DNA of 64,000 nt from DSVZ01 sp037439785 (GTDB taxonomy: Bacteria > Verrucomicrobiota > Verrucomicrobiia > Limisphaerales > J093). Numbering within the stretch: the first letter of the stretch is position 1; the number at the start of each line of letters is the position of its first letter. Of the stretch, positions 52,185-61,613 are shown in pieces. Under the pieces are notes generated by a model. It made no database searches, was not told the DNA's origin, and worked only from the letters and a program-made list of their open reading frames with translations. The position numbers and the translations under genes are program-made. The stretch lies in contig JBBIVJ010000018.1 in NCBI GenBank assembly GCA_037439785.1, positions 1 to 64,000 on the forward strand. Direction: 5' to 3'.

Positions 52185-53660
52185 ATGCGCATGCAAAAAA
52201 TCACACCGCTCCGTACCGCCCTGGCCGGGTTTGGACTCGGGGTGCTGGGTGACTGGTGTCTGCGGGGACAGCCACCGGGAGGCGGGGTTTTTGTCTGGGG
52301 CCTGATGCTGGCGGCGGTGGTGGGGTGGTGGACGGGATGTTTCACGCGTCAGGGTCTTGCACGGCCGGGCACGTGGTTGCTCCTGGCCGGGGTGGCCTGT
52401 CTGAGCCTGTGGCTCTGGCGCGACACCGAACCGCTCCTGGTCTGGGGAACGCTTGGATTTGGGGCGGCGCTGGTCCTGCAGGGCATCGAGGCGCTGGAGA
52501 GGCCGCTGCCGCAGTTGCGCCTGCTCGAGGGGCTGGTCGCAGCCGTGGAGGTTGCCGTGCGCGTCCTGTTTTGTCCCCTCCTGCTGGTGGCGCGATGGGC
52601 CGGCCTCGGAGAAGCGGGGGACGGGGATTCTCGAGTCCGGCGCCTCGCCGGCTGGGTCCTGGGGCTGGTCCTGGCCGCCGGGGTGTTGGTGCTCTTTGGC
52701 GCGCTGTTGCGCTCAGGGGACCCCTTGTTCGAAAAGTTCACCGACCCGTTCCTGCAGTGGGACTGGCGGACCGCGGTGTCGCATCTGGTCGTGATGCTTT
52801 TCCTGGGCTGGCTGGTCACGGGCCATCTGGAAAGCTTGAGGCACGGCCCTGCCTGGTTGGCGGGGCGGGAGGAGCAGTGGCTGCCGCACCTGCCCCGGCC
52901 GGGAGTCGTGTCGGTGGCGCTGCCCTTGTTGATGCTCAACCTGGTGTTGCTGCTCTATGCCCTGGTGCAGGCCCGCTTCTGGTTCGGCGGCATGGAAACG
53001 GTGCTGGCCACGGCCGGCCTGACCCTGGCCGAGTACGCGCGCCGGGGGTTCTTCGAGCTGGTGATCACCGCCGGGTTGGGGCTGGGGACGTTGTGGCTGG
53101 CGGACGGCGTGTGGGACCGCCGGGAGCCGCGCCACCTCCGCCTCTATCGCGGGCTGGCCGTGCCGCTGCTGCTGCTGGTGACGGTGGTGATGGCTTCGGC
53201 GGTGGTGCGGTTGGGATTGTACATCAGCCGGTACGGCCTGACGGAGAGCCGGATTTACGCCGCGGCCGTGCTGGTGTGGGTGGCCGCCGTGCTGGTCTGG
53301 TTTGCCCTCACCGTGCTCCGGGATCAGGGCCGGCGGTTTCTGTTCGGGGCGATCGCCGGTGCGTACGGCACGTTTCTCGCCCTGGCCGCGATGAATCCCC
53401 ACGGCCTGGTGGCCCGCGTCAACCTCGCCCGCGCGGCGCAGGGCCGGCCGCTGGACGTGAAGCACCTCACCACCTTGAGCGCCGATGCCGTGCCCCCCAT
53501 CGTGGCGGTGTGGGACCGGCTGAGCCGGGCGGAGCGCGAGCAATTGTCCAACCACCTGCGGAAACGAGGGCAGCCACCGCCCGGCGACTGGCGCACGTGG
53601 AACCTTGCCCGACAGCGGGCGTACCGGGCCCTCGCCGCCCGGTCCGTGAAGGAACCTTGA
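52185..53660 (+). CDS. DUF4173/DUF4153-type polytopic membrane protein
   Basis: 491 residues with about 12 hydrophobic segments. LAEYARRGFFELVITAGLGLGTLWLAD is the signature of the DUF4173/DUF4153 family (AxYARxGFFEL), and FxDPxLxWDW-like sequence follows the family plan. The soluble C-terminus (about 415-491) is charged and ends RALAARSVKEP. Function is unknown; members sit in the inner membrane. ATG at 52185; an ATG six bases later is equally possible. No operon partner overlaps. Confidence 0.82.
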   Translation: MRMQKITPLRTALAGFGLGVLGDWCLRGQPPGGGVFVWGLMLAAVVGWWTGCFTRQGLARPGTWLLLAGVACLSLWLWRDTEPLLVWGTLGFGAALVLQGIEALERPLPQLRLLEGLVAAVEVAVRVLFCPLLLVARWAGLGEAGDGDSRVRRLAGWVLGLVLAAGVLVLFGALLRSGDPLFEKFTDPFLQWDWRTAVSHLVVMLFLGWLVTGHLESLRHGPAWLAGREEQWLPHLPRPGVVSVALPLLMLNLVLLLYALVQARFWFGGMETVLATAGLTLAEYARRGFFELVITAGLGLGTLWLADGVWDRREPRHLRLYRGLAVPLLLLVTVVMASAVVRLGLYISRYGLTESRIYAAAVLVWVAAVLVWFALTVLRDQGRRFLFGAIAGAYGTFLALAAMNPHGLVARVNLARAAQGRPLDVKHLTTLSADAVPPIVAVWDRLSRAEREQLSNHLRKRGQPPPGDWRTWNLARQRAYRALAARSVKEP

Positions 53661-53857
53661 GGCCGGCGGGCGCGTGCGTGCCGGGCGCGGCCGGGGCCGG
53701 CATCCCGGCCGGGCGGTGAGGGGGGCCGCTACCCGGCACCGCAAAAAAAAGGGCTTGAGCGGGGGCGGGCGGGGCGTGTCAACTGACCGCCAAAACAACC
53801 GGAAATCCTTCGGGAACCTGGGGCGGACGCCGTCACGGCCCGCCGATCTCACCGACC

Positions 53858-54982
53858 ATGCCGCTGTACCGCGAACAACACCTGCAGGCAATCTCCCAGC
53901 AGTTCCGCATCTACGGGCAGATTCTCCATGCCGAACTGTGCAAGATCGGGCACATCAACGAGACCTACACCGCCACCTACGACCAGGGGGGCGTCACCGT
54001 GCGGTACATTCACCAGAAGATCAACCAGGGCGTGTTTCGCGAGCCGGTGAAGGTCATGGAAAACGTCCTGCGGGTGACCGAGCACCTGCAGCGCAAGCTC
54101 CGCGCCCAGGGGGCGCGCCAGTACACCCGCCGGGCGCTGACGGTGGTCCCCACCCAAGACGGCAAGCCCTACTTCGTGGATGGCAACGGCGATTACTGGC
54201 GGACGTTTGTGTTCGTCGAGCGGGTCCAGTCCTTCGAGGCGGTCCACACCCCGCAGCAGGCCTACGAGGCGGGGCGGGCCTTTGGCGAATTCCAGAGCCT
54301 GCTGGCCGACCTCCCCGGCGAGCGGCTGCACGAGACCATCCCGGACTTCCACCATGCCCGCAAGCGGTTTGCCGCGCTGCGGGCGGCCATTGCCGAGGAC
54401 CGCGCCGGCCGGGTGGCCTCGGCCCGGTCCGAAATAGACTTTGCCCTGGCCCAGGAACCCTGGATCGGCACCTTGCTGGACGCCCAGGCCGCCGGCGAAA
54501 TCCCCGAGCGCATCACCCACAACGACACCAAATTCAACAACGTCATGCTCGACTGGGAAACCGGCCACGCCCTGTGCGTGGTGGACCTGGACACCGTCAT
54601 GCCGGGCCTGGTCCATTACGATTTCGGCGACATGGTGCGCACCACCACCAGCCCCACCCTCGAAGACGAGCAGGACCTCGCCAAGGTGCAGATGCAGATG
54701 CCCATGTTCGAGGCGCTGGCCCGCAGCTACCTCGAGGCCACCCGCGATTTCCTCACCCCGGCCGAGAGAAAGTACCTCGCCTTCGCCGGCCGGCTCATCA
54801 CCTACATCATCGGCATCCGCTTCCTCACCGACTACCTGCGCGGCGACGTCTATTTCCGTGTCCACCGCCCGGCCCACAACCTCGACCGCTGCCGCACCCA
54901 GTTCAAACTGGTCCAATCCATCATGGAACAGGAGCCGGCCATGCAACGATTCGTGGACCAGTGGCGCCCCCACTCCCCATGA
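53858..54982 (+). CDS. Aminoglycoside-phosphotransferase-fold kinase (NahK-like)
   Basis: 374 residues. The kinase fold shows the catalytic loop ITHNDTKFNNVMLD and the metal-binding VVDLDTVMPG, both close to N-acetylhexosamine 1-kinase and related sugar kinases of the APH family. The N-lobe contains IGHINETYTATYDQGG and YIHQKIN (ATP lysine region). The stop overlaps the ATG of the KDPG aldolase gene by 4 nt, so the two proteins are made together and likely act in one sugar or sugar-acid pathway. Which hexose or keto-acid is phosphorylated is not known. Confidence 0.88.
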   Translation: MPLYREQHLQAISQQFRIYGQILHAELCKIGHINETYTATYDQGGVTVRYIHQKINQGVFREPVKVMENVLRVTEHLQRKLRAQGARQYTRRALTVVPTQDGKPYFVDGNGDYWRTFVFVERVQSFEAVHTPQQAYEAGRAFGEFQSLLADLPGERLHETIPDFHHARKRFAALRAAIAEDRAGRVASARSEIDFALAQEPWIGTLLDAQAAGEIPERITHNDTKFNNVMLDWETGHALCVVDLDTVMPGLVHYDFGDMVRTTTSPTLEDEQDLAKVQMQMPMFEALARSYLEATRDFLTPAERKYLAFAGRLITYIIGIRFLTDYLRGDVYFRVHRPAHNLDRCRTQFKLVQSIMEQEPAMQRFVDQWRPHSP

Positions 54983-55659
54983 CCCCTGCCACCCCGCGGG
55001 AAACCCTCTGCCGCCGCCTGACCGAGGCCGGCCTCATCGCCATCATCCGCGCCCGGCGGACCGACCAGGTCCTGCCGCTGGCCGAGGCGTTGCTGGCGGG
55101 CGGCCTCCGGGCCATCGAAGTGACCTTCTCGACCCCCAACGCGCTGGAAGCCCTGGCCACTGTCACCGCCCGTCTGGGCGACCGCGCCCTGGTCGGCGTG
55201 GGCACCGTGCTGACCGTGGACCAATGCCGCGCCGCCCTCGCGGCGGGGACGCAGTTTGTGGTGAGCCCCGTCGCGCGGACCGACCTGATCCCGCCCGCCC
55301 ACGCCGCCGGCCGGCCGGTGATGTTGGGAGCCTGCACCCCCACCGAGGCCCAGCTCGTGCACGAGGCCGGCGCGGATTTTGTGAAGCTGTTCCCCGCCGA
55401 CAACCTCGGCCCGGCCTTCATCAAGGCCCTGCGCGCACCGTTGCCGCATCTGCGGATCGTGCCCACCGGCGGCGTGGACCTCGACACCCTCGAGGGCTTC
55501 CTTCGTGCCGGCTGTCCGGCGGTGGGGGTGGGTTCGGCGCTGGTCAGCGCCGACATCCTGGCGCGGGACGACTGGCCGGCCCTGACCGAGCGGGCGCGGC
55601 GTTTCGTGGCCGCGCTGGCCGCGGCCCGGCAGGCGGTGGGCGTTCAGCGCAGCGCGTAG
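54979..55659 (+). CDS. eda: KDPG/KHG aldolase
   Basis: 226 residues. Class I aldolase barrel with E47 in AIEVTFSTP, the Schiff-base lysine K136 in FVKLFPAD, VGVGTVLT, MLGACTPTEA and PTGGVDLDTLEGFLRAG. It splits 2-keto-3-deoxy-6-phosphogluconate (or the galactonate analogue) into pyruvate and glyceraldehyde-3-phosphate. The start overlaps the stop of the kinase gene (ATGA). The last 16 nt overlap the convergent minus-strand gene. Confidence 0.93.
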   Translation: MTPATPRETLCRRLTEAGLIAIIRARRTDQVLPLAEALLAGGLRAIEVTFSTPNALEALATVTARLGDRALVGVGTVLTVDQCRAALAAGTQFVVSPVARTDLIPPAHAAGRPVMLGACTPTEAQLVHEAGADFVKLFPADNLGPAFIKALRAPLPHLRIVPTGGVDLDTLEGFLRAGCPAVGVGSALVSADILARDDWPALTERARRFVAALAAARQAVGVQRSA

Positions 55660-57236
55660 CGCCAGCCGCGGGCGGGAATCTCGAGGCGCTCCCCGTTCAA
55701 CGTCACCGCTACCGGGGTGTCGTTGAAGTTCTCGACCACCCAGCGCCGGCCCCGGAACAGATAAAGGGCCACGCGGTTGGGCGCTTCCAGGGAGGTGCGG
55801 AACGGCCGCAGCAACGGCGCGCGCAGCGCTCCCAGCTCGGCCGGTCCCAGTGCCAGCAGCGATTTGGGGTCGCCCTTGACCGGCAGGACCTGGACGTTGG
55901 GCGCCCGCAGGCTGGGTCGCCCGCCCAGCGCAGTGGCCAGGCCGTCAGTGAGCAGCACCGGCGTGCCGGCGGCCACCAGCCGATCCAGGCGCTCGACGAA
56001 CTGCGGGTCCTTCAGGGCGTGGACGGAGAAAAAGGCCGCGGCCGCCCGCTCGGGAAACTCATGGCAGGGCACCAGCGGCAGGCCCAACATGCCGACGAAG
56101 TCGAACACGTACGCCTCCTTGCCGGGGGGGCTGTTGGCCGGCTTGTATGCCGCCACGCCCACCGGGGTGAGCCGGCGCACTTGGCGGGCCACCGCGAACA
56201 ACTCGGGCAGTTCAGCCCGCAGGGCCGCCACGTTGGTCGGGCCGGTGCCGCGCAGCAGGCTCCCGTAGCAGAACAGCAACGTCTCGCGGGCGCCGCCCAG
56301 GATGGTCTGGCGCGCCTGTTCGAGGTAGGTGGGCGGGGTGGTGCCGAAGGGGTCGAACCAGCCGCCGCCGCACTTGGCGCCGCCCAGGCCCCCCAGCCAG
56401 CGCATGATGAAGTACGCCTCGTACTGGACGGTGCCGCCCCAGCGCCGGTCCTGGTAGTCGCGCGTCTCGGTGCCCACCCAGATGCGATCGAAGTCCGCGG
56501 TTTGCTGCACCACGTCGTAGCCCCGCTCGTGGAACCGGTCGTACCACTGCGGGTACTTGAGAATGAAAGTGGCCCGCGGGTTCACCCGCTTGCCGGCCCC
56601 CAGCACGTACTCCCGCGACAGATGGACCATCAGCGCCCGCCGGTAGTCCTCCCACGTCTCCCCGGGCACCGGGAAGATCTTGTCGCCAATGCGCACGGTC
56701 CGGGCGCGGCGGGCGGCGTCGCACTCCGCGCAGGTGCAGTCGGTGAACCAGAAGTCGTCAATCATGGTCTGGTCGAAGAGGCTGGCGGCGTACTCGAAGA
56801 TGGCCCGGGTGCGCTCCTGGGTGGCGCGGTCGGTGTAACAGCAAATGGTATCCCAGCCGGTGGAGCGCTTGCCGTTGCCGGTGGTGGTCACGCAGCCGGA
56901 CACCTCGAAGCCCTCGCGACGAAACCGCTCCCGGGCGTGTTCCAGCGCCGCGCGCTCGGCCTGGTAGCCGTCGCGGAACGACTCGAGGAACACGTGAAGC
57001 ACGCCGGTGGCGCGGCACCAGGCCACCGCCTCGCTCAGGCCGGCTTCCTGGCTGAGCCGGTCCCGCACATCCTGGGCGGTGAAGAGGGTGGCGAAGCGGT
57101 GGACCCGCCGGTGTTCGCGAGCCAACTGCCAGAGGTCGGCGGCTCCGAGCGCCGGCAGCAGGCCCAGGAGCAGGAACCCCAGCGCGGGCCGGGCAGGGAT
57201 CCCACAACGGAGAAGGAGAGGGGGGCGGGTTTTCAT
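55644..57236 (-). CDS. Secreted hypothetical protein, possibly glycoside-hydrolase-like
   Basis: 530 residues with an N-terminal signal peptide (ALGFLLLGLLPALGAAD, cleavage near 33). I do not recognise a named family. A central region has alternating strands and helices with acidic motifs such as VFLESFRDG, TMIDDFWFTDCTCAEC (158-172, a cysteine pair pattern), FILKYPQWY and WVGTETRD, which would fit a TIM-barrel sugar hydrolase with acidic catalytic residues. The C-terminal 60 residues form a beta domain (VALYLFRGRRWVVENFNDTPVAVTLNGERLEI) like those closing glycosidases. It lies 19 nt downstream of the metallophosphoesterase gene. Confidence 0.7.
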   Translation of the reverse strand: MKTRPPLLLRCGIPARPALGFLLLGLLPALGAADLWQLAREHRRVHRFATLFTAQDVRDRLSQEAGLSEAVAWCRATGVLHVFLESFRDGYQAERAALEHARERFRREGFEVSGCVTTTGNGKRSTGWDTICCYTDRATQERTRAIFEYAASLFDQTMIDDFWFTDCTCAECDAARRARTVRIGDKIFPVPGETWEDYRRALMVHLSREYVLGAGKRVNPRATFILKYPQWYDRFHERGYDVVQQTADFDRIWVGTETRDYQDRRWGGTVQYEAYFIMRWLGGLGGAKCGGGWFDPFGTTPPTYLEQARQTILGGARETLLFCYGSLLRGTGPTNVAALRAELPELFAVARQVRRLTPVGVAAYKPANSPPGKEAYVFDFVGMLGLPLVPCHEFPERAAAAFFSVHALKDPQFVERLDRLVAAGTPVLLTDGLATALGGRPSLRAPNVQVLPVKGDPKSLLALGPAELGALRAPLLRPFRTSLEAPNRVALYLFRGRRWVVENFNDTPVAVTLNGERLEIPARGWRYALR

Positions 57237-57255
57237 GGTCGGTTAGGACGGGATT

Positions 57256-60057
57256 TCAGTGGGTCACCTTCAGGCGGTAAAAGCGGGTTTCCGTATCGGG
57301 CGCGGTCGGGAGCGGCCAGGTTTCCTGCGGCCCGACGGCGCGGCGGGGAAAATCAGGGCCCGCGACGTCGGTGAAGGGACCGCCCGGATGCAGCGCCTTT
57401 TCGAGCTGGTAGGTGCGCCCCGGTACCGCGGGCCAGATCAGCTCGAACTGTCCGGCCGCCGTCTGGCGCACGCCCAACCGCAGCACCGAGGCCGGGTCGC
57501 GCGGGTCGGTGCCGGCGACCAGCTCGGCGGCGTTGGTCGCGCCGTCCCCATCGGGGTCGCCGGCCGGGTCGAGGGCGTCGCCCAGGCGGACGGCCCGTCC
57601 TTCCAGGACCACCGGGCCGAGGCCGTGACCTTCGAGGTGGGTGCCCAGGAAGGCGGCATCCAGTTCCCGCCATTGCCGCTCGAGGTCGAGGCTGCCGCCG
57701 CCCACCACCGCGCCCAGACGGAGGGTTTCATCCCCGCGCAGGCCCAGTTCGGCCAGGGGCAGCGCCAGCACGATGAAATCGGCGTTTTGCTCCTGGGGCA
57801 CGCCGCCGTTCTGGGGCGAGCGGTTGAACTGCTGGAGTCGCGCGCCCGCCACCTCGGGGAAGCCGGGCTGCAGCCAGAACACCCCCTGGCCGATGGGCAG
57901 GGGCAGGTTGGTGCGCACGGTCAGGCCGCCCCCCGCCGCCACGATGTTGGTGCGCCAGTAGCCGCGGGCCGGGGCGTCGGCAAATTCATCTCCCAGCACC
58001 GCGGCAAGGGCCGGGCGAAAGTTCGCGAACGCCAGATTTTCCAGAAAATCCAGGCCGTCCACGCCCTCGCCATCCGGGTCCACCACCCCGTTGCCCTGGC
58101 CGACCAGGCTCGTCACGCCCTCCCGGCCCGGCACCTCCAGGAACACAAACAGGTTGCCGTCATCGGGCAGGGCCACGTGCCGGAAGCCGAGGTAAAGGTG
58201 GGTCCGGTCACGATTCACGTGGCCCAGGCCGAGGTTCGAGAATTCGCCCGGGGCGCTCGGCAGGGGCGGGCCGACCAGGTCAAAGAACTGGCCGGCGAAG
58301 TTGCCGTCACCGTCCGCGACCGCCGGCTCGGGGAGCTCCGCGGGGGTGTGCCAGGCGGCCGGGTGGCCGGCGGCCGGTGGCGGCACGCGGTGCAGGTGCA
58401 TTTCATCGAACACCGTGCCGTCCCGGTCCATGGCCCGGAGGTGGAGGGCGTCACCCGCCACCTCGACCAGGACGGCGTGCCAGCGGAGATGGAACTGGGC
58501 GCTGGCCGGGGCGCGCCAGGTGGCCGGGTACAAGGAGCCGCCGCCACCGCCGGTGACCACGCAGGTGACGCCCTGGACCGGGCAGAAGCGTTCGTAGGCG
58601 TGGTCGTGGCCGGAGAAGATCATCTGCACCCCGTGCCGGCGGGCCAGGGGCAGGAGCACGACGGCCAGTTCCTCGGGGTCCGCCACGCCGTTGAAGTTGT
58701 GGTCGTCGCGGCCGTGAGGGCCCGAACTCATCAGCGGGTGGTGCAGGAAGAGGAACTTCCACGGCTTGCGGGAGGCCGCCAGGTCCGCCTCCAACCAACG
58801 CCACTGGGCCTTGCCCGGCCGCAGCTCCAGGCCGGCGTAGGAGATCGGCAGGTACAGGCCCACGAAGTGCGCGTCCCCGCAGTCGAACGAATAGTACGCC
58901 TCGGGCCAGGTGCTTTCCGCGGCCAGGGTGGCGGCATCGGTGTCGTTGGTCGGGCAGACAAAGGCGTCCACAAACTCCCACGGCGGGCCGTAGGTGGTGT
59001 CGTGATTGCCGGCGACCACGAAGAACGGCGTGCCGGCCATCAGCTCGCGGTACACGCTGAAAAACCGCTGGTCCGCCAGGCGGTCCGAAAACTTCGGGTA
59101 CACCGTGTCACCGGCGATCAACACCAGGTCCGGCCCCGCCCGGCCCAGCACCGCCGCCACATCCAACTGCGGCGCCCCGCCGCCGCCCACGTCGGCCATC
59201 ACCGCGAACCGCAGCCCGCCGGCCTCGGGCAAGGTGCGCACCGGCTGCGGGGGCGACCTCGCCAGCCGGTCCCCTGCCCGGCTTTGCACGCGGTACCAGT
59301 ACTCGGTCGCCGGCTGCAGGCCGGTCAGCATGGCCACGTGCTGGGTCGCGGCCAGGTCCGCCACGAACACCGGCTCCAGCGCGCCCGGCGCGCGGCCGAG
59401 GTGCACTTCCGTGGTCGCGGGCCGGGGCGTCCGCCAGAGCAGGGTCAGGGACGTGGCAGTGGTGCGTTGCACCACCGGACCACGGGTGAAATTGGCGCGC
59501 AACTCGGGCACCAGACTGCCGGTGAAACCCGGCGGCACGTGCCATTGCAGGGCGAGCACATTCCGCCCCGGCCGCAACGCCGCCATCACCATTTCTGCGG
59601 CGGCCCATTCCTCGGCGGCACCGGCGAAGCGATTGGTCAGGGGGACGGCACCCAACGGCAGCGGCTCGCCGGCATTGCCGGGGAGATTGGTGCGGACAAA
59701 CTCGACGCCGTTGACCCAGGCTGCAAACCCACCGGTCCAATCCACCCGCAGCACCAGCCACACGACCTCAGCGGGGTCGGCCAGCTCGAAGGTCGCGCGC
59801 AGACACCACGCGCGGCCCGCCGGTGCGGGGGGGAGGAGCGTGGATTCCGTGCCCCAGGGCGAGGTGCTGAAGCCCGAGCGGGCTGCGGGCCAGTCGCGGT
59901 CCTCGAACTCGAGCTCGCGCCAGTCCGGCGGGAACGTGCCATCCGGCCCCGGGGCCGGGCTCCAGCGCCACAGGGCACCAACCGGCACCAGCGCGGGGTC
60001 GGGGGCGGCTGTCAGGGAGACCGCCCCCAGGACCAGCGCGCTCCAGAGCCGGGACAT
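57256..60057 (-). CDS. Exported metallophosphoesterase (purple acid phosphatase-like) with extra domains
   Basis: 933 residues. Signal peptide (SALVLGAVSLTAAP), a beta-sandwich N-terminal domain (to about 175), a fibronectin-III-like domain (about 190-280) and a calcineurin-like metallophosphoesterase domain with AVMADVGGG, LIAGDTVYPK, VVAGNHDTTYG, FLHHPLMSS and IFSGHDHAYERF, all in order. The C-terminal 350 residues hold a further beta domain, a calcium loop (DPDGDGATNAAEL) and a tail ending TRFYRLKVTH. Likely an extracellular or periplasmic phosphatase or phosphodiesterase. ATG at 60057. Confidence 0.9.
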   Translation of the reverse strand: MSRLWSALVLGAVSLTAAPDPALVPVGALWRWSPAPGPDGTFPPDWRELEFEDRDWPAARSGFSTSPWGTESTLLPPAPAGRAWCLRATFELADPAEVVWLVLRVDWTGGFAAWVNGVEFVRTNLPGNAGEPLPLGAVPLTNRFAGAAEEWAAAEMVMAALRPGRNVLALQWHVPPGFTGSLVPELRANFTRGPVVQRTTATSLTLLWRTPRPATTEVHLGRAPGALEPVFVADLAATQHVAMLTGLQPATEYWYRVQSRAGDRLARSPPQPVRTLPEAGGLRFAVMADVGGGGAPQLDVAAVLGRAGPDLVLIAGDTVYPKFSDRLADQRFFSVYRELMAGTPFFVVAGNHDTTYGPPWEFVDAFVCPTNDTDAATLAAESTWPEAYYSFDCGDAHFVGLYLPISYAGLELRPGKAQWRWLEADLAASRKPWKFLFLHHPLMSSGPHGRDDHNFNGVADPEELAVVLLPLARRHGVQMIFSGHDHAYERFCPVQGVTCVVTGGGGGSLYPATWRAPASAQFHLRWHAVLVEVAGDALHLRAMDRDGTVFDEMHLHRVPPPAAGHPAAWHTPAELPEPAVADGDGNFAGQFFDLVGPPLPSAPGEFSNLGLGHVNRDRTHLYLGFRHVALPDDGNLFVFLEVPGREGVTSLVGQGNGVVDPDGEGVDGLDFLENLAFANFRPALAAVLGDEFADAPARGYWRTNIVAAGGGLTVRTNLPLPIGQGVFWLQPGFPEVAGARLQQFNRSPQNGGVPQEQNADFIVLALPLAELGLRGDETLRLGAVVGGGSLDLERQWRELDAAFLGTHLEGHGLGPVVLEGRAVRLGDALDPAGDPDGDGATNAAELVAGTDPRDPASVLRLGVRQTAAGQFELIWPAVPGRTYQLEKALHPGGPFTDVAGPDFPRRAVGPQETWPLPTAPDTETRFYRLKVTH

Positions 60058-60110
60058 GCCGGCAGTTTAAGGGCCGGCCGGCGGGGCGTCAAAGGTGGGC
60101 TGCCCGCGGG

Positions 60111-61613
60111 CTAGACGGCCACGTACACATTCTTGAGCTCGGTGAACCCCTCGAGCGCGGCCAGGCCCAGGTCCCGGCCCAGGCCGCTCTGCTTGAAACC
60201 GCCGAAGGGGGCCTCGACGTGCACGCTGTTGTGGCAGTTGATGCTCAGCACCCCGCTTTCGACCGCCCGGCTCACCCGCAGGGCGCGCACGAGGTTGTTG
60301 GTCCAGATCGAACCGCTCAGACCGTAGGGCGAGGCGTTCACATCGCGCAGCATTTCCGCCTCGTCATCGAAGGGCGTGATGGCCACCACCGGGCCGAAGA
60401 TTTCCTCGCGCCAGCAGGGGTCCTCGCGACCCACGTCCAGCAGCACGGTCGGCTCCAGGAAATAGCCGCGGGGCAGCGGCCGGCCGCTGCCACAGGCAAA
60501 GCGGCTGCCGCGCGCGCGCGCGTCGGCCAGGTAGGCCTCGACCGTGTCCCGCTGGGCGGCGGAGACGAGCGGGCCGAGCTGGGTCTCCGGCCGGGCGGGA
60601 TCGCCCACGACCAGTTTCTGGGTGGCGGCGACGAACCGCTCGACGAACGGCTCGAAGATGGCGCGCTCGACGTACACCCGGCTGCGGGCGCAGCAGTCCT
60701 GGCCGGTGCTGGCGAAGACGCTCAAGGGGGAGGTGTCTGCCGCCCGTTCCCAGTCGGCGTCGGCAAAGACGGTGTTCGGCGACTTGCCGCCCAGTTCCAG
60801 GGAGACGCGTTTGAGGTCGCGCGCGGCCAGGGCCATGATCTGGCGGCCGACGTCGGTCGAGCCGGTGAAGGAGACCTTGCGGATCAGCGGGTGGGTGACC
60901 AGCGCCTCGCCGATGGCGGCGCCGCTACCGGGCAGCACCTGCAACACGCCCGGCGGCAGTCCCGCGGCGGCGGCCAGTTCGGCCAGCTTCAGGGCGGTGA
61001 GCGGGGCGAGGGAGGCGGGCTTGAGGACCACGCAATTGCCGGCGGCCAGGGCGGGGGCGGCCTTCCAGCAGGCGATGGGGAACGGGAAGTTCCAGGGCAC
61101 GATGCAGGCCACCACGCCCAGCGGCTGGCGCAGAGTGAAATCAAATCCGCCCCCGCCCACCGGCAGCGTCTGGCCGCCGAACTTGGTCACCGCCCCGGCG
61201 TAGTACTCGAAGCAGCGGGCGCCCAGGCCGGCCTCGTCGCGGGCGTCGCTGATCGGTTTGCCGATCTGGAGCATTTCCAGGTGGGCGATTTCCTCGAGGT
61301 GCTCGCGCAAGGTCCGGGTCACGGCATGGAGCAGGGCCTCGCGCCGGCCGGGGGCCAGGTCGCGCCAGCCCGCTTCCCAGGCGCGGTGGGCGGCGCGGAC
61401 GGCGGCGTCCACATCGGCGAGGTCCGCGGCGGCGACCTCGGCGAAGGGTTCCTCGGACGCGGGGTTGATCAGGTGGGTGCGCCGGCCGCCGGGGGCGGGG
61501 CGCCAGCCGCCGTTGACGAAAAGCTGGGCCGAGAGCTGCATCGGCGGGGAGTTGACGGAGCCGCCGGCGCCCCGGCAAGGGGAAAGCACTGCTTCGACCG
61601 GCCCCGGCTTCAC
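60111..61613 (-). CDS. Aldehyde dehydrogenase family protein
   Basis: 500 residues from GTG at 61613, or 476 from ATG at 61541. The NAD(P)-dependent fold is complete: IVPWNFPFPIACWKAAPALAAGN, FTGSTDVGRQI, catalytic glutamate in LELGGKSPN, catalytic cysteine in STGQDCCARSRVYV and EIFGPVVAITPF, NxSPYGLSGSIW, SGLGRDLG. It resembles betaine/gamma-aminobutyraldehyde dehydrogenases; the substrate is open. The GTG overlaps the stop of the large DUF11 gene by 4 nt (GTGA), an odd pairing of an apparently cell-surface protein with a cytoplasmic enzyme. Confidence 0.93.
   Translation of the reverse strand: MKPGPVEAVLSPCRGAGGSVNSPPMQLSAQLFVNGGWRPAPGGRRTHLINPASEEPFAEVAAADLADVDAAVRAAHRAWEAGWRDLAPGRREALLHAVTRTLREHLEEIAHLEMLQIGKPISDARDEAGLGARCFEYYAGAVTKFGGQTLPVGGGGFDFTLRQPLGVVACIVPWNFPFPIACWKAAPALAAGNCVVLKPASLAPLTALKLAELAAAAGLPPGVLQVLPGSGAAIGEALVTHPLIRKVSFTGSTDVGRQIMALAARDLKRVSLELGGKSPNTVFADADWERAADTSPLSVFASTGQDCCARSRVYVERAIFEPFVERFVAATQKLVVGDPARPETQLGPLVSAAQRDTVEAYLADARARGSRFACGSGRPLPRGYFLEPTVLLDVGREDPCWREEIFGPVVAITPFDDEAEMLRDVNASPYGLSGSIWTNNLVRALRVSRAVESGVLSINCHNSVHVEAPFGGFKQSGLGRDLGLAALEGFTELKNVYVAV

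Noticed and set aside
53743..53765. Eight-A run as a terminator for the minus strand or an iteron-like site
   Set aside because: No stem of adequate length lies next to it on either strand.
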